Source of the DNA: Epiperipatus broadwayi
Taxonomy: Eukaryota; Onychophora; Udeonychophora; Euonychophora; Peripatidae
Direction: 5' to 3'
Length of the DNA stretch: 64,000 nucleotides
NCBI GenBank assembly: GCA_028023455.1
Contig: JAQFVV010000020.1
Coordinates: 4,881,092-4,945,091 of the forward strand
The notes below the pieces were generated by a model, which saw only the letters and a program-made list of their open reading frames with translations, had not been told where the DNA came from and made no database searches. Shown here piece after piece: positions 35,351 to 46,635 of the stretch. A program made the translations under genes and the position numbers. The first letter of the stretch is position 1; each line of letters opens with the position of its first letter.

Positions 35351-36279
35351 AAATACGATTGAATATTTATTTCATGTATATATACAATATTTACAAATCT
35401 ATTGGCATATATAATACATTTACACATATATAATAATGCTAGCTATATTCTACACCTGATACATTGGATGAGGTATAGTGATTAGTTGCCATGCAGCTAT
35501 TAACATAAGGGACATCAAGTTTTCTCTAGGTTTATCTAACACTTCCAGCTATATCCTGACAGCTTGCCTCTTATGTGGGTATAATGATACTCACAGCTGT
35601 CTGACAGCTAGTCTCATGTTTAGTTTATGTTCTAGCAGGTTCCAGTTGTTTTTTTCAGTGATTATTAATAAATATGGTATAGCTCCAATTAATGCAGGAA
35701 ACAAAAATATTTCTGTTTCTACTTTTTTATAAAATTAAATTATTTTGACTACAAATAAAAAAAATGAAAAAAACATTTTTTTGTCTGATGTTAAAAAGAA
35801 AATGTGGAAAACAGCAACAATAACTTTAAATAAATAAATTATATTTCAATAAGATCATAAATAAAATATCACAGTTTAAGTAATTCATATAATTAACATC
35901 TCTATAAAAATGAATTAAATCAAAAAGGCAATAGTTATAAATTTTGCATTTTTTTTTTTTTTGAGAATTTAACAATTATTACAGTTAATTGGTTATATAT
36001 AATCTACAAATATAAAATTTCTTTTAAAAAATATCTTTAATACAAAAAAAAAATTAGTTTCAATATTTTTTCTTTCAATTACAATTAATAAAAAATACAT
36101 TTTGAATTTTCAAGGTAACAAGTTAAGTTTTTAAAAAATAATAAATCAGAAAAAGAATGAGTTTAAATTAAGGCTTTCTTCTAGTCCATTTTTATACCAC
36201 ACAATAAAAAAAACTATTCTTATAAATCAGTTTATTGGGTGGTGTGAAAGTGGCCTGTAAAAAAGGCTTTGATTTAAAT

Positions 36280-36625
36280 TCTTTATTAAATAGTTCAAAA
36301 CACTCAGTTGATAGCAAATCTGTTCTTCGTGTAGTTTATAAGATTCCCTGCAGTTGTCAAATATTTATATTGATCAACGTAAATTAAGACTTAAAGAAAG
36401 AGTTAAAGTTGATAATAATAGAGTTAAAAATATATATCGTAAGTCTGCTTTGTATATTCATGAAATGAATGCAAATCATAAAATATTATTTGACTAATGT
36501 AGAGGTTATCTTTTATGAAAAAAGTGAATTAAAAAAAAGAGCAAAAACAATTCTGATGATTAATTTTATTGAATTTGAGGCCATCAATCTCCTGAAGACA
36601 TCCTTTGATGTTAAAAGAAGTTGGT
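36280..36625 (+). pseudogene. Penelope-like element, GIY-YIG endonuclease remnant
   Basis: Plus-strand frames read LRVVYKIPCSCQ, then (after a shift) YIDQRKLRLKERVK, then SALYIHEMNANHK, then VEVIFYEKSELKKRAKT and INFIEFEAINL. This is the order of the GIY-YIG nuclease domain that closes Penelope-like proteins: a (G)xY-K-I-x-C-x-C opening, a YIG-like motif (here YID), an R-x-x-R helix, an NH motif and a final E-A. Key glycines are lost and at least three frame breaks occur, so it is dead. No reverse transcriptase part is attached. It is a separate lineage from the element at 46.9-49.1 kb. Confidence 0.7.
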
Positions 36626-37089
36626 TTTTAAAGTCAATGATGGGAAGGCCATTTTGTTTTGTATATATATGTGATATATGTCTTGTTTAATTTTACTGGG
36701 AAAAGTATATTGGTTAATATCTGTGCGTACACTCAGGCAAAAGACATAAATATTAGACAACATCTACCTGAAGATAATGCGCACATTTTTTCTAAATATA
36801 TGGATAGTTTTTTTCATTTTCCATATTTATCTTTTATCAATAATAAAAAATTATTTACCTCTTTTTTAATTTAGTATTTGGCTCTAATATTTCAATATTT
36901 CTGATCTTATCTTTACAATTTATTATCATTAATATATTCTGCATTTCTCCATAATCATATTATAAATATTCCTAAAACTTTTCTATGATTTTAATTATCC
37001 ATGTTAATAAACTTTAAGAATATAAAACAACATATGTGGATGACATAAAATTCATTTTTAGTAACTTCATTTATTAATGTTGTATATTT

Positions 37090-37090
37090 A

Positions 37091-37134
<44 letters not shown>

Positions 37135-37168
37135 TAATAATAATAATTATTATTATTATTATTTTTAT
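37090..37168 (+). repeat. AAT/ATT microsatellite
   Basis: More than a dozen AAT triplets, a single AAC, then ATT triplets. The run is self-complementary and could form a hairpin. Confidence 0.97.
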
Positions 37169-37559
37169 TTCAACAACTAACAAAAACATTTAAAGAAATA
37201 CATTATAACTTAAATATTTCATAAAGTAATTATTTCCTCAACAAATGTCTAGATCTACTAAAAATATGTCAATGCCATTAAAAAATATATTATAAAAATT
37301 TGGCAGTCTGTATAATGTTGCCAAGTATAAAGTTTTACATTTATATTTATTGATATTAAATAAATTCTTATTCCTTGTACACATGAGGTACTCTTATTAA
37401 TATTTTTGAAATACAATTATGTAAGAAAATTTTTCCATAAATGATTAAATAAAAAAATTTCATATCATGTATCACTCTTCTATGAAACAAATTTGTACAA
37501 ACATCTTTTGCGTTAATTATATATTAGTGAATTTACTGTATATTGACTGTAATTTATCG

Positions 37560-38945
37560 ATATGAGATAATTTATTTGAGTTCCATATTATTGATCCATA
37601 CTCCATTATAGAAAGTACAAGTGTTTTAAATAAATGTATTTTAATAAAAATATTAAAAGTAACATCCATTACGAAGAATAAGACCCATTATTTTATTGGC
37701 TTTACATAAAATATTATTCACATGAATTGTAAAAGTTCCATTTTGATTAAACCATATTCCAAGATCTTTATAATACTTTTTATATTCAATAGTTTCATTA
37801 TGTATATAATATGAGTCTACATAGTATTGAACTTTCCTTGTATATGTAACAGCACAACATTTCTCTATATTTATATGCATGTTATTCTTTAAACACCATT
37901 CATAAAAGCTATCTATAGAAGATTGAAGCTGTCAATGATTCTTATAACAAGTAATTAATTTAAATATTTTACAATCATCAGCATATGATAATAGACTATC
38001 TTTCACTATATATCTATCCAAATCATTTATATATATTGCAAATAATAATGGTGCCAATACACTACCTTGTGGAACATCTAATTCATTAACATAAGCAAGT
38101 GAAACATTATTATTATATTTAATAAAAGAAGGTCTATTTTGCAAAAATGACATAATACAATTTAACAAATTCAATGAGAAACCCATATCAGACATTTTAT
38201 TTAAAAGTTTAGAATGAATAACTCTATCAAAAGCTCTACTTAAATCAAAATAAATTACATCAAGTTGTGCTTAATTATTTACAGACTGAGCAATATGATC
38301 ATGTATAGTTAGCAAATTTGTTTCAACAGATCTATAGGATAAAATTCTATGTTAAAAACTTGAAACCAATGAATTAACTTGTTCAATAATACCATTATAT
38401 ATACACTTCTCAAATATTTTTTGAAAAAATAGATAAAACTGAAATTGGTCTATAGTGTAGAAACTTCTGAATGAGATCCTTTTTTATGTATTGGTATAAT
38501 CTTAATAATTATCAAGTAAGAAAGAAAAATACCTGTTTCAATTGAAAGATTAAAGGTATATTCCAGAGAACATGACAGAATCTCCACACAACCTTTTATT
38601 AAGAATGCAGGAATATTATCAAAACCAGGATGAGAATTTACATTTGATTAACAGCTTTTTTAATATCTTCTTTAGTTATAAACCCTATTCTAATATCATA
38701 TAAAATTTCTGTCTCTGTTCTCATCCTTATCATTTATCTCATTAAAAGTATATCTATCCAGCATTGAGAAATAATCATAAAATTTATTAATATCAGGCAT
38801 TAAAGATGAACTTATTAGCCTTTTAGATTTATTAATATTAAAATCTTTCATAATTTTCCAAAACTCTTTAGGTTGAGCTAAAGTGAAGCTTCCATATTAA
38901 CCGTATAAATATTTTCTCTCAATTTTTTTAGATAAATATCTAAAG
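37560..38945 (-). pseudogene. LINE reverse transcriptase, antisense, Jockey/CR1-like
   Basis: The minus strand reads YRPISVLSIFSK, then QLDVIYFDLSRAFDRVIHSK (motif A region), then VPQGSVLAPLLFAIYINDL and SYADDCKIF (motif C, the catalytic YADD). It continues KNNMHINIEKC and KYYKDLGIW. These are the conserved blocks of a non-LTR reverse transcriptase of the Jockey/CR1 type. Two long frames, 37932-38195 and 37653-37880, are in one phase and are separated by a single TGA at about 37933. Frame breaks occur upstream at about 38275 and 38420. The catalytic residues are intact, so decay is moderate. No endonuclease was found upstream. Confidence 0.88.
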
Positions 38946-38949
38946 TTAA

Positions 38950-41200
38950 ACAAAATTATTATAACAAATATAACAACCTAATTACAACAAATTTATTTAA
39001 TTATTAGCTTCAGTAAAAAGAAAAAAAAATAATATCAAGTCTTATAATACTATGGTAGCTTATCTGGCATCCATGGCTATAATCTAAATTTGAATCTGGG
39101 CCAAAAACATGAAAAATTTTTCAGTAGGTGTACAATTTTTTTAGGCAGCTGTTTTATACTTAATCCAGCTAACTACCCAATATTAGTTAACAAACAAATA
39201 TATAGTGTGTAAAATAAAAATGAAACAGCACTCAGACACTCACCATCCATTACTTTGCAATTCATGCAAATACTATTTTTTTATTCACTGTTCCTCTATG
39301 TTGGATGGACTTTGTGATGCAATGGTTTATTTAAATCTTTATATATATTATACATTTATAACTTGAATTTAAACTTGATATCATTATGTACATCAAAAAT
39401 TTTGTTAATTTTTTTCTTTTCTTTTAATTCTAAATTATTTTTAAAATAATCAATCAGTTTACCTCAGATGGTAATTTTGACACCACGTAATTATATAAAA
39501 TAGTGTACATATTTTCTAACAAACTTCATGTATCAAAATTACCTCACAGCAAAACTTTAAAATTAATATTTTATTCTTAGGCTGAAATAATAAAGTTAAT
39601 AACAAATATATATATATGTTAGGGATAAATTAATAAAAATATTTAAATGATTTTTTTTATAATAGTAATAATTAAATAAAGTACATATTAATAAATACAT
39701 TTGAAGATATTTTATTTGCAGCATACATTTGAAGATTAATGTGTAAACATAAACAAACAAAATACTACATTATTATTAAAGTATGTGTATACATGTATAT
39801 GTATTATATGTTTTGGAATAATTCAAAAACATTAAATTTTAGGTGTCCAATATAATATATAATTTATTTAAAATGGGTATTAAAAATATTGATTATAGTA
39901 TATAAAATAGTTGAATAAATAAAGGAATGTCTACATTTTATTAAAGATATAATTTTATATGGTTTGTAAAATACGTTTTGTTTTTTATTTGCATATATAT
40001 ATATTCATTATTTTAAAACATATTGTAATATTTATTTTTATAAAGTTTTTTAAAAAAATACTTTAATGTCAAGGAATGCTGATGTATTTGTAAGAATTTT
40101 TATTAAGTGGATATATGGATGAATTTGACTGTTAACAGCAAAGACCCTAGAAATAAGTTGAACTAGAGTTGTCAAAATGAAATGCCATAGAAACAATATC
40201 TAGGGTAATAACATTATCAAGAGAAAACTATTTAAGCCCCTGATCTTAGTTTGTATGCTCTTTCTCTCAATTTTTGTCTTGATGATTAAATCACATAAAA
40301 ATTTGTGCTATGTATGTAAAAATTATGGATATGATGGTCTAAGTTTGTAAACATTTTCTCAAAAAACTTCATATTTTTTGAAAATCTAAATAATAATATC
40401 AGATTTGTTAAAAATCATCTCATTGTGTTAAATATTAAATTACAATGCTATAATTCATGGAATATAAAAAAAATTACAACTACTGTTTATATAACCTAAA
40501 TAAAGCATTCTTAATGCTATAAAAATTTGAATGATGAATTGCTTTGTTTAAAAAGTAAAAATGTTAAAATAGATAAAATTTTGTAATTCTATTAAATACA
40601 TGTCTATCTACACATTGCAGGAAATATTATGGAATTTTCAGCAGAATCTCTAAAGAATTTTGAACTATAAATAAATATTATTTTTGTATTTATATAAAAT
40701 ATATGAGTAAATCATAATAGTTTGGTATAGAATATATATTATTTCCATAGAGTTATAATTTAACAGATAAACCTTATGAGTATAAAAGCAAAATTAAAGA
40801 AATAGTGTTATTTTTTTTTTATATATTCATTGTTTTTAGAAGGTATGTGTTTGTTTAATATCAGGGAAATATAGAATTTCCAAAAATAAATGATTAAAAT
40901 AAATAATCAAAAACAATATATTTCTAATTATAATTTTAATTTATTAAATAAAAGTATGTTTGTTTGATTTTTTCATTTATATATATATTTAAAAAAAATG
41001 TATATATAAATATTGATATGTGATATTAATGAAAATATAGATTTAATAAATATTTATATTATATATTATGTATATAAATTAATAAGCCTATTGTTATTGT
41101 GATAAGAAATATTCATTAAATTTTGAAAATATATTTTTATGTATTTTGCAATATTTATGCTTGTATAATATATTTTTCTTTTTGATTTTTCTTAGTATAT
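38950..41200. other. AT-rich stretch, no gene seen
   Basis: About 2.2 kb with no supported gene or repeat family; mostly A/T runs. Confidence 0.5.
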
Positions 41201-41214
41201 CATTCACAACATGA

Positions 41215-41427
41215 CATATTGCTAGAGGAGATGATAATAGATGGACAATTGAAATTTTAAACTGGATTCCAAGAGATTGTAAAAGACCCAGAAAGAGACC
41301 ACATGTGAGATGGATGGATGAAATAAGAAAGTGTGCAGGGGTGATGTGGAGAAGAGAAGCTAAAGATCGAAGAAGGTGGATTAAACTTGGAGAGACCTTC
41401 ATCCTGCAGTGGATTGATAATGGTTGA
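41215..41427 (+). pseudogene. RTE-type LINE, C-terminus of ORF2, open to natural stop
   Basis: An open frame of 70 codons reads HIARGDDNRWTIEILNWIPR, then RKRPHVRWMDEIRK, then REAKDRRRWIKLGETF, and ends QWIDNG-stop. This is the characteristic C-terminus of RTE-like LINE ORF2 proteins. An upstream TGA (41212) marks the truncation. No frame break lies inside the tail. It is followed at once by a GAT-rich simple repeat, as in other RTE elements. A second, poorer copy lies antisense at 13.6 kb. Confidence 0.88.
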
Positions 41428-41446
41428 TAATGATGATGATGATAAC
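41428..41446 (+). repeat. GAT short tandem repeat at LINE 3' end
   Basis: TAATGATGATGATGATAAC follows the ORF2 stop. RTE-class LINEs end in short tandem repeats instead of poly(A), so this is the element's 3' terminus. Confidence 0.85.
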
Positions 41447-41739
41447 ACGTATAAAATTTAATTTTTTGATTAATTCTGAATTAAATTATTCAACAAGAAA
41501 TATTTTATTTGCTATTTAAATTTTTTATTTTTGTTTTATTGTTATTATTGTGTATATTAATAAAATTTTACTTTAGTAATTAAAATGATTATCCATGATT
41601 TTTGGCAGTTAAATTATTACACTTAGCATTAATATAAGCTTTGAGACTCTATATAATTTTTTATTATTATTTATATATTATGCTATTAGCTAGTCAGAAC
41701 ATTAAATAAACATTTTGCATGTGTTGTTCATTTTACTAA

Positions 41740-42085
41740 CATTATCTTTGGCAATCCAAGTAGAGTCTAAATAAGACCGTTTATCAAGGATAAGTATGAT
41801 TACATTTGGCACTAGTAAATGTGAGGTTTAATTAATATTTATTAATTAATTTATATTATTACATTTTGGTGCTATATCATGTGTCATGATAATAATTAAT
41901 CTGAGAACAGTTCATTAGTTATATTTTGCTATTATAGTGACTAAATGATTATTAAAGGTTAAACTAATGTTTTGTTAATTACTATCCGGGTATGATAAAA
42001 CAATTATTTATTCTATTGCAAATTAATTCATTTGAATTATTGACTTTTTATTTTGTATTGTTACAATTTGGCATCCCAAGTGTGG
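41740..42085 (+). repeat. 5' LTR-like region with primer-site-like words
   Basis: The segment 41937-42067 ('gtgactaaatgatta', 'aggttaaactaatgtttt', 'actatccgg', 'attatttattctatt') recurs at 44352-44505 in the same orientation, 2.4 kb away. At its end 'gttacaatttggcatcccaag' is followed by 'tgtgggctt'. This resembles the LTR end plus tRNA primer site (TTGGCrYCCaAgTGkGGgC) of LTR retroelements. Similar words lie at about 41745, 41805 and 41858. A low-grade but structured LTR relic. Confidence 0.55.
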
Positions 42086-42490
42086 GCTTAAATAAAAAAA
42101 ATACCTGAGATTATTGTTATATGTTGTGGCCAATTTTGTTTGCAAGAAAAAATTTATTTATATAAGGTAAAAAATATATATTTGATATTCCAACATAATA
42201 AATATTTTGATGATTTAATTTAATTTTTTTATCAATAATTACATTAAGTATTTATGAGTGAACTTTATAATTGTGTTATAAAGTAGATAAAGAAATTGAA
42301 AGCATCTTACAGAATAATAATGGTGGTTAAATATTTTTATGCACTTTGAGATGATGTTTTATTTACAGATTCTTAGCTAACCATAGTTGTCTGATGAACA
42401 GATGTTGGTAAAATACTAATTTTATTAATTTAAATTATAGTATTCATATTTTATTGATATATTTGTAATTATTGACTAATATAATTATGA

Positions 42491-42703
42491 ATGCTATTAA
42501 TAGTGAGATGTTGGAAGGGTCTGAAATTGGCAGTTCAGATATTGAGAATTATTCTTAATAAATTGGAAGAATTAAAAGTTGATTCAAAAAGGTTAAATGA
42601 TAAGCTGCAAGAATTAAGAACTGATTTTAATAATAAATTTGACAGATTTAATATTGAATTTAATACTAAAAATGCTAGATATGAAGAATTTAAATGTGAT
42701 TAA
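42491..42703 (+). CDS. Coiled-coil ORF inside LTR-element remnant, gag-like
   Basis: Seventy codons from ATG to TAA. From residue 20 on it is a Leu/Asn/Lys/Asp-rich helix with heptad-like spacing (LNKLEELKVDSKRLNDKLQE). A similar helix continues after the stop and after an intervening ribozyme-like segment (about 42940-43030, with LDKLQERFENEIKN). About 43180-43330 reads GDTFLALCKIVSNLS. The position between two direct repeats and just after a primer-site-like word fits a gag protein. The family is not identified and the frame is broken repeatedly. Confidence 0.4.
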   Translation: MLLIVRCWKGLKLAVQILRIILNKLEELKVDSKRLNDKLQELRTDFNNKFDRFNIEFNTKNARYEEFKCD

Positions 42704-42739
42704 TGTCTGAAAATTTCAGATTTTCTTCTCAATAGTTAT

Positions 42740-42890
42740 ACATTAGATAAAAGTGCTGGGCTTGACCTAGTATTTTTAATCTAATGAATATCCTAGCACC
42801 TCACTGACGATGCTAGATGCAGAAACCGGTCTGGGATTGAGGATATTCTCAAAGCTTGTTAAGAGCTTGTTTTGCAGGCTCTATATATAT
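42740..42890 (+). repeat. Repeat insertion carrying the ribozyme
   Basis: The ribozyme lies in a segment between coiled-coil coding stretches. 'gataaaagtgctggg...' leads in and 'caggctctatatatat' leads out. The coiled-coil reading appears to resume after it, so the segment looks like an insertion into the gag-like region. The boundaries are uncertain. Confidence 0.45.
42787..42847 (+). ncRNA. Type I hammerhead ribozyme, intact core
   Basis: The most complete self-cleaving ribozyme in the window. Outer stem I: AATATCCT (42787-42794) pairs perfectly with AGGATATT (42840-42847). Inner stem I: CTCA (42800-42803) pairs with TGGG (42832-42835), with one G-U. Core CTGACGA is at 42804-42810. Stem II is TGC/GCA around TAGAT (42811-42821). 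GAAA is at 42822-42825. Stem III is A-U plus C-G around CG, ending in the cleavage triplet GTC (42829-42831). Internal loops in stem I face loop II, as in natural type I ribozymes. Hand-made fold. Confidence 0.85.
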
Positions 42891-43380
42891 AAAATGTGAT
42901 TTGGATATAAAATTAAAGAAGTCCAATATTTGATATTAGATTTAGTGAGTTAAAAACTGAATCGAGAAAGCCTGAAGATAAGTTAGATAAATTGCAAGAG
43001 AGATTTGAAAATGAAATTAAAAATTTCAAGCTATTAATAATGGATGAATTTATGGAATCTAATCCAGATTCAAATCCCTAATTTATTACCTTAGATACTA
43101 AAGTACGTGAAGCAAAGGTAAAATCTAAAGTTGAACTTTAGAAAATTTGTAGACATTAGTAAAAGCAGTAGTATTTATGTAAACAATAATATTTAAAATA
43201 ATAATGAGAATATTATAAATAATAAAAAGTATATAGACAAGATTGTTATTAGAAAAGTCAATAGAGGTGATACATTTTTAGCTCTGTGTAAGATTGTTTC
43301 GAATTTATCAAAGATGATTATTTACAGATATTTACGAATTGTAAAAAAAAAGGCAGTTTTATATGATAACTATTGAAAAG

Positions 43381-43487
43381 AAGCCTTGCATTGGTGGTCG
43401 AGAGGTCAGCGCGACTGCCTTACAAGCAGTTGCCCGGGTTGCGGGTTGGCGTCCCGGCCGATGCTATGACACTTGAAAAAAAAAAAA
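43381..43487 (+). repeat. tRNA-derived SINE, subfamily 2, with target-site duplication
   Basis: Body: GCATTGGTGGTCGAGAGG, CTGCCTTACAAGCAG and TTGCGGGTTGGCGTCC. The tail is 'gctatgacacttg' plus a run of A. AACTATTGAAAAG flanks it at 43368-43380 and 43488-43500. It sits inside the LTR-element remnant and is therefore younger than that insertion. Confidence 0.93.
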
Positions 43488-44173
43488 AACTATTGAAAAG
43501 AAAAAAAAAAAATTACGTAATGAAGAGGATGAATGTTTATAATAAAATACATTTGTGTATTTTATTGGAAAATAGTTCAAGACATTAAAAACTTATTACA
43601 GATGAAAAAGATTTTTGTAGTAAAAAATGTGATAATGGAAAGTCTTTGAAAATAAATTAAATATTGTGAGAAAATCTAGTCCATCACATCCTACGAGTAA
43701 CGATAATAGAGTTAATAATGTTTGTTTAACATATAGTTGGGATAATTTAAAAAGTAGATCATTTTGTAAAAGTATATATATATATATCATTGATCTTATT
43801 GATTTTAGTATTAATAATCTTCGGTATAGACACAAATTTAATAATAATAACAACGATGGTAATAATAATTTTATTTGATATAGAGATATCATATTTATAT
43901 GTAACAAAGAAATTGAAAATATCATTTGCAGTATAGAGTTATTATATTATGATAGTGGATTTATTTTGTAAATATATAGTTAAGTTGAAAAAGAACTTAA
44001 ACAAATACCACTTCTGTTTCTTAATAATAATTTGTTTATAAATGTATTTAGTGAAAATATCAATTTATATTTATGACTTGATAAATAAATTGTTCGCTTA
44101 AATTTCTCTCTGTAGTTAATGTTCGTTTATTCATTTGAGTAATAATTAAGGGACCATTCCAAATAAAAAAGAA

Positions 44174-44196
44174 AGTGTGTGTGTGTGTGTGTGTGC
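44174..44196 (+). repeat. GT dinucleotide microsatellite
   Basis: About eleven GT units. Confidence 0.97.
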
Positions 44197-44228
44197 AATT
44201 TTTTTAAAAACCTCTGAAGGTGATATAG

Positions 44229-44266
44229 GTACCGTCGATTCCCGAAGTTTAAAGCCGATGGTACCA
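44229..44266. repeat. Short hairpin GGTACCGTCG/CGATGGTACC
   Basis: The ten-base arms pair with one G-T wobble around an 18-base loop. It stands just upstream of the 3' LTR-like copy. Function unknown. Confidence 0.6.
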
Positions 44267-44350
44267 CCTGAATAAATAACTAATATAATTTATACAAAGA
44301 GAATTAAGAGATATGAAGAAATAACATTTGTTTTAAGATAACAAATTTGT

Positions 44351-44510
44351 AGTGACTAAATGATTAGTAAAGGTTAAGCTAATGTTTTGTAATCACTATC
44401 CGGTTAAGATAATTATTTATTCTATTATATTTTTGGCATTCAGCATGTTAAGCAAATTAATTTGTATGAATTATTGATTTATTTTTATTTTATACTGATA
44501 CAATATATAT
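44351..44510 (+). repeat. 3' LTR-like copy
   Basis: Direct repeat of 41937-42067, with an extra 25-30 bases after 'attatttattctatt'. Together the two copies bound a 2.4-kb remnant. The divergence between them suggests an old insertion. Confidence 0.6.
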
Positions 44511-44527
44511 TACAAAATATTTTTTTT

Positions 44528-44636
44528 TCCTCATATGTCAAAGCATCGGCCGAGAAGCGAACCCGCAAGAACTGTCTGCAAGCAACTGCTTGCAAGACAA
44601 GGCTGCTGCGCTGACCTTTCGGCTATCAATGCTTTC
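44528..44636 (-). repeat. tRNA-derived SINE, subfamily 2
   Basis: Antisense. The tail is 'ctttgacatatg' and the body has the long form with CTTGCAAGCAGTTGC and 'ttgcagaca'. The B box is the complement of 'gaagcgaaccc'. It lies within or at the edge of the 3' LTR-like copy. Confidence 0.85.
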
Positions 44637-44639
44637 TGA

Positions 44640-45860
44640 AAGTGTTTTTCATAAAATAATATTGTTTTATAATGAAATTAAATGTTAAAATAATTATATG
44701 TTTAAGCAAAGCTTAAAACGTTTTAAATTTTTTTACTAGTCAGTTTATCTATAGATAATGATAATGAGAAAATGAATTTTAAAAAGGAACTTTGTCAATA
44801 TCATTTGTATAACAACTGAATTATGTAATTTGTTTTTTCTCTTTATTGGATTGAAGTTTCAGAATTGACATTATAAAACTGGGGGAACTAGAATTTAATA
44901 TATTTTCTATTATCAAAATGTATTTTTTTTAAACAAAAGCTTTAACTGGAATTATAAGTTTCATGGTTTTTATACTTTCAATGGAAAAAAATAAAGCTAG
45001 AAATTAAATTTCAGCATAATTTTCTACAACAAACAATATTAAAAAAACAAACAACATTACACTGTTCATAATGGCAAGGAAAAAAAGCCATACAAAATAT
45101 GTTTGTTAATAGTTCTCATTAATAAAAATAGTTATTTGCCCGATTTCTTACTGAAGTTAATTTCTAATGCAATAAAAAAGTGTTGCAAAAATAAAAACCT
45201 TCCCCAAATCAACGTGGTAATTAGGCATAAAAATGGTATTGGAATAGAAGAAAAAAATTACTCCTGAAAAATATTGTATAAGCTGGAATAATATTTTCTA
45301 AAACTTTGATAATATTAGATTTAAGATAATCTGTCTAAATTATTAAATAAATTTTAAAAATTGTTTAATCTTATGGTTATAATAACAGAATGTTTTCTTG
45401 TGCTTCTACACATTTAAATATAAAAAATGAATTTAATAATAGACTGATGACTTTTGAAGAAGAGAACAAATACTACTGCTTATAATAATGACATTAAAAC
45501 TTATAATAGATAAGACTAAAGTAAAAAGAAAATAAAAGCTTTTCTTGACTGTAATTTCTCTAGGAAAAACTTCACACTAACATATTCTATCTATAAAAAA
45601 ATTATGCAAGCAGTTAAATATTTACAATGTAAATGATATTGCGCCATTTTTAACTTGTTTTATTAGCTTAGATATAAGTAGTTTCCAATTTATGTAAATG
45701 TGGCTTAAGTAAATACAGATTTATGTAAGTATTTAATGGATTTGCATTTTACTTTATAACTAAAACATTATTTATTTTCATGGTTTCTATTTTGAACTTA
45801 ATTTCTTATGGATTTATATTTGATCTCATACCTGTACTACATTTCTTAAAAATTGCTTAT
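44640..45860. other. AT-rich stretch, no gene seen
   Basis: No supported gene or repeat family. Confidence 0.5.
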
Positions 45861-45937
45861 ATTTAACACACTTATTGCCATCACTTAATTTTTTATGTAT
45901 TGCTGTGTTTAATCACTCTATGATTTGGTTGCTAAAT

Positions 45938-46635
45938 ATATTATTGTCATTGTATTTTTATATTGGACTATTTCCATCATCTAATATGTGTGTTGAATGT
46001 CTTTAGAAAAGTTTAATTTTATTTAAATATTCCAAATGCATTCAACTGTTAGTAATAGCACATCAAACATGTTAGTATATGCACAACATTTTGAGAGGTA
46101 TTTTTCTCCCCTCTTTTTCAGGTGTTGCTGGCCTGACCAGTGACAGTACTAGCATGGGATTTGAACCTGGACACTTATATTCTAGAGTATTGAATTTTAA
46201 GATAACACTCTAACCAACTGAGTCATCCTGCCAAAGGCAATAATCTGTAGTAATTTCATATACTTATCTATCTAGGTTCCATAGATAAGTATATGTTCCA
46301 TAGATAAGTATATGAAATTCCTACAGATTGTTGCCTTTGGCAGGATGACTTAGTTGGTTAGAATGTTATCTTAAAATTCAATACTCAAAAGTCTAAGGGT
46401 CCAGGTTCAAATCCCATGCTAGTACTGTCACTGGTCAGGCCAGCAACCCCTGAAGAAGAGAGAAGAAAAATACCCCTTGAAACATTGAGCATATACTAAC
46501 CTGTTTGATGTGCTAGTTGAATGTATTTGGAATATTTAAATAAAGTTAATTTTTTCTAAAGACATGATATCCAATATAAAAATACAACTAGAACACTATC
46601 ATCACAAACTTTCAGGAAAACAATATTATTGTCAT
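45938..46635. mobile_element. Head-to-head SINE dimer (foldback) with 13-bp target-site duplication
   Basis: The arms (about 45951-46268 and 46295-46600) are reverse complements. Each arm has a tRNA-like head: 'gatgacttagttggttag' (A box) and GGTTCAAATCC (B box, 46404-46414; complement at 46157-46167). Each also has a body with 'ctggtcaggccagcaac' and a tail with CTGAAGAAG, GAAACATTG and AATAAAG. ATATTATTGTCAT flanks the whole dimer (45938-45950 and 46623-46635). The related repeat at 35.0 kb lacks it. The dimer was therefore inserted as one unit. Confidence 0.85.

Noticed and set aside
37090-37168. CRISPR-like or other structured array
   Set aside because: It is a plain AAT/ATT microsatellite with no spacers.
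43596-43925. 109-codon leucine-rich minus-strand frame
   Set aside because: It is a shadow of AT-rich sequence inside the LTR-element remnant; the residues are mostly Leu/Ile/Ser from A/T codons.
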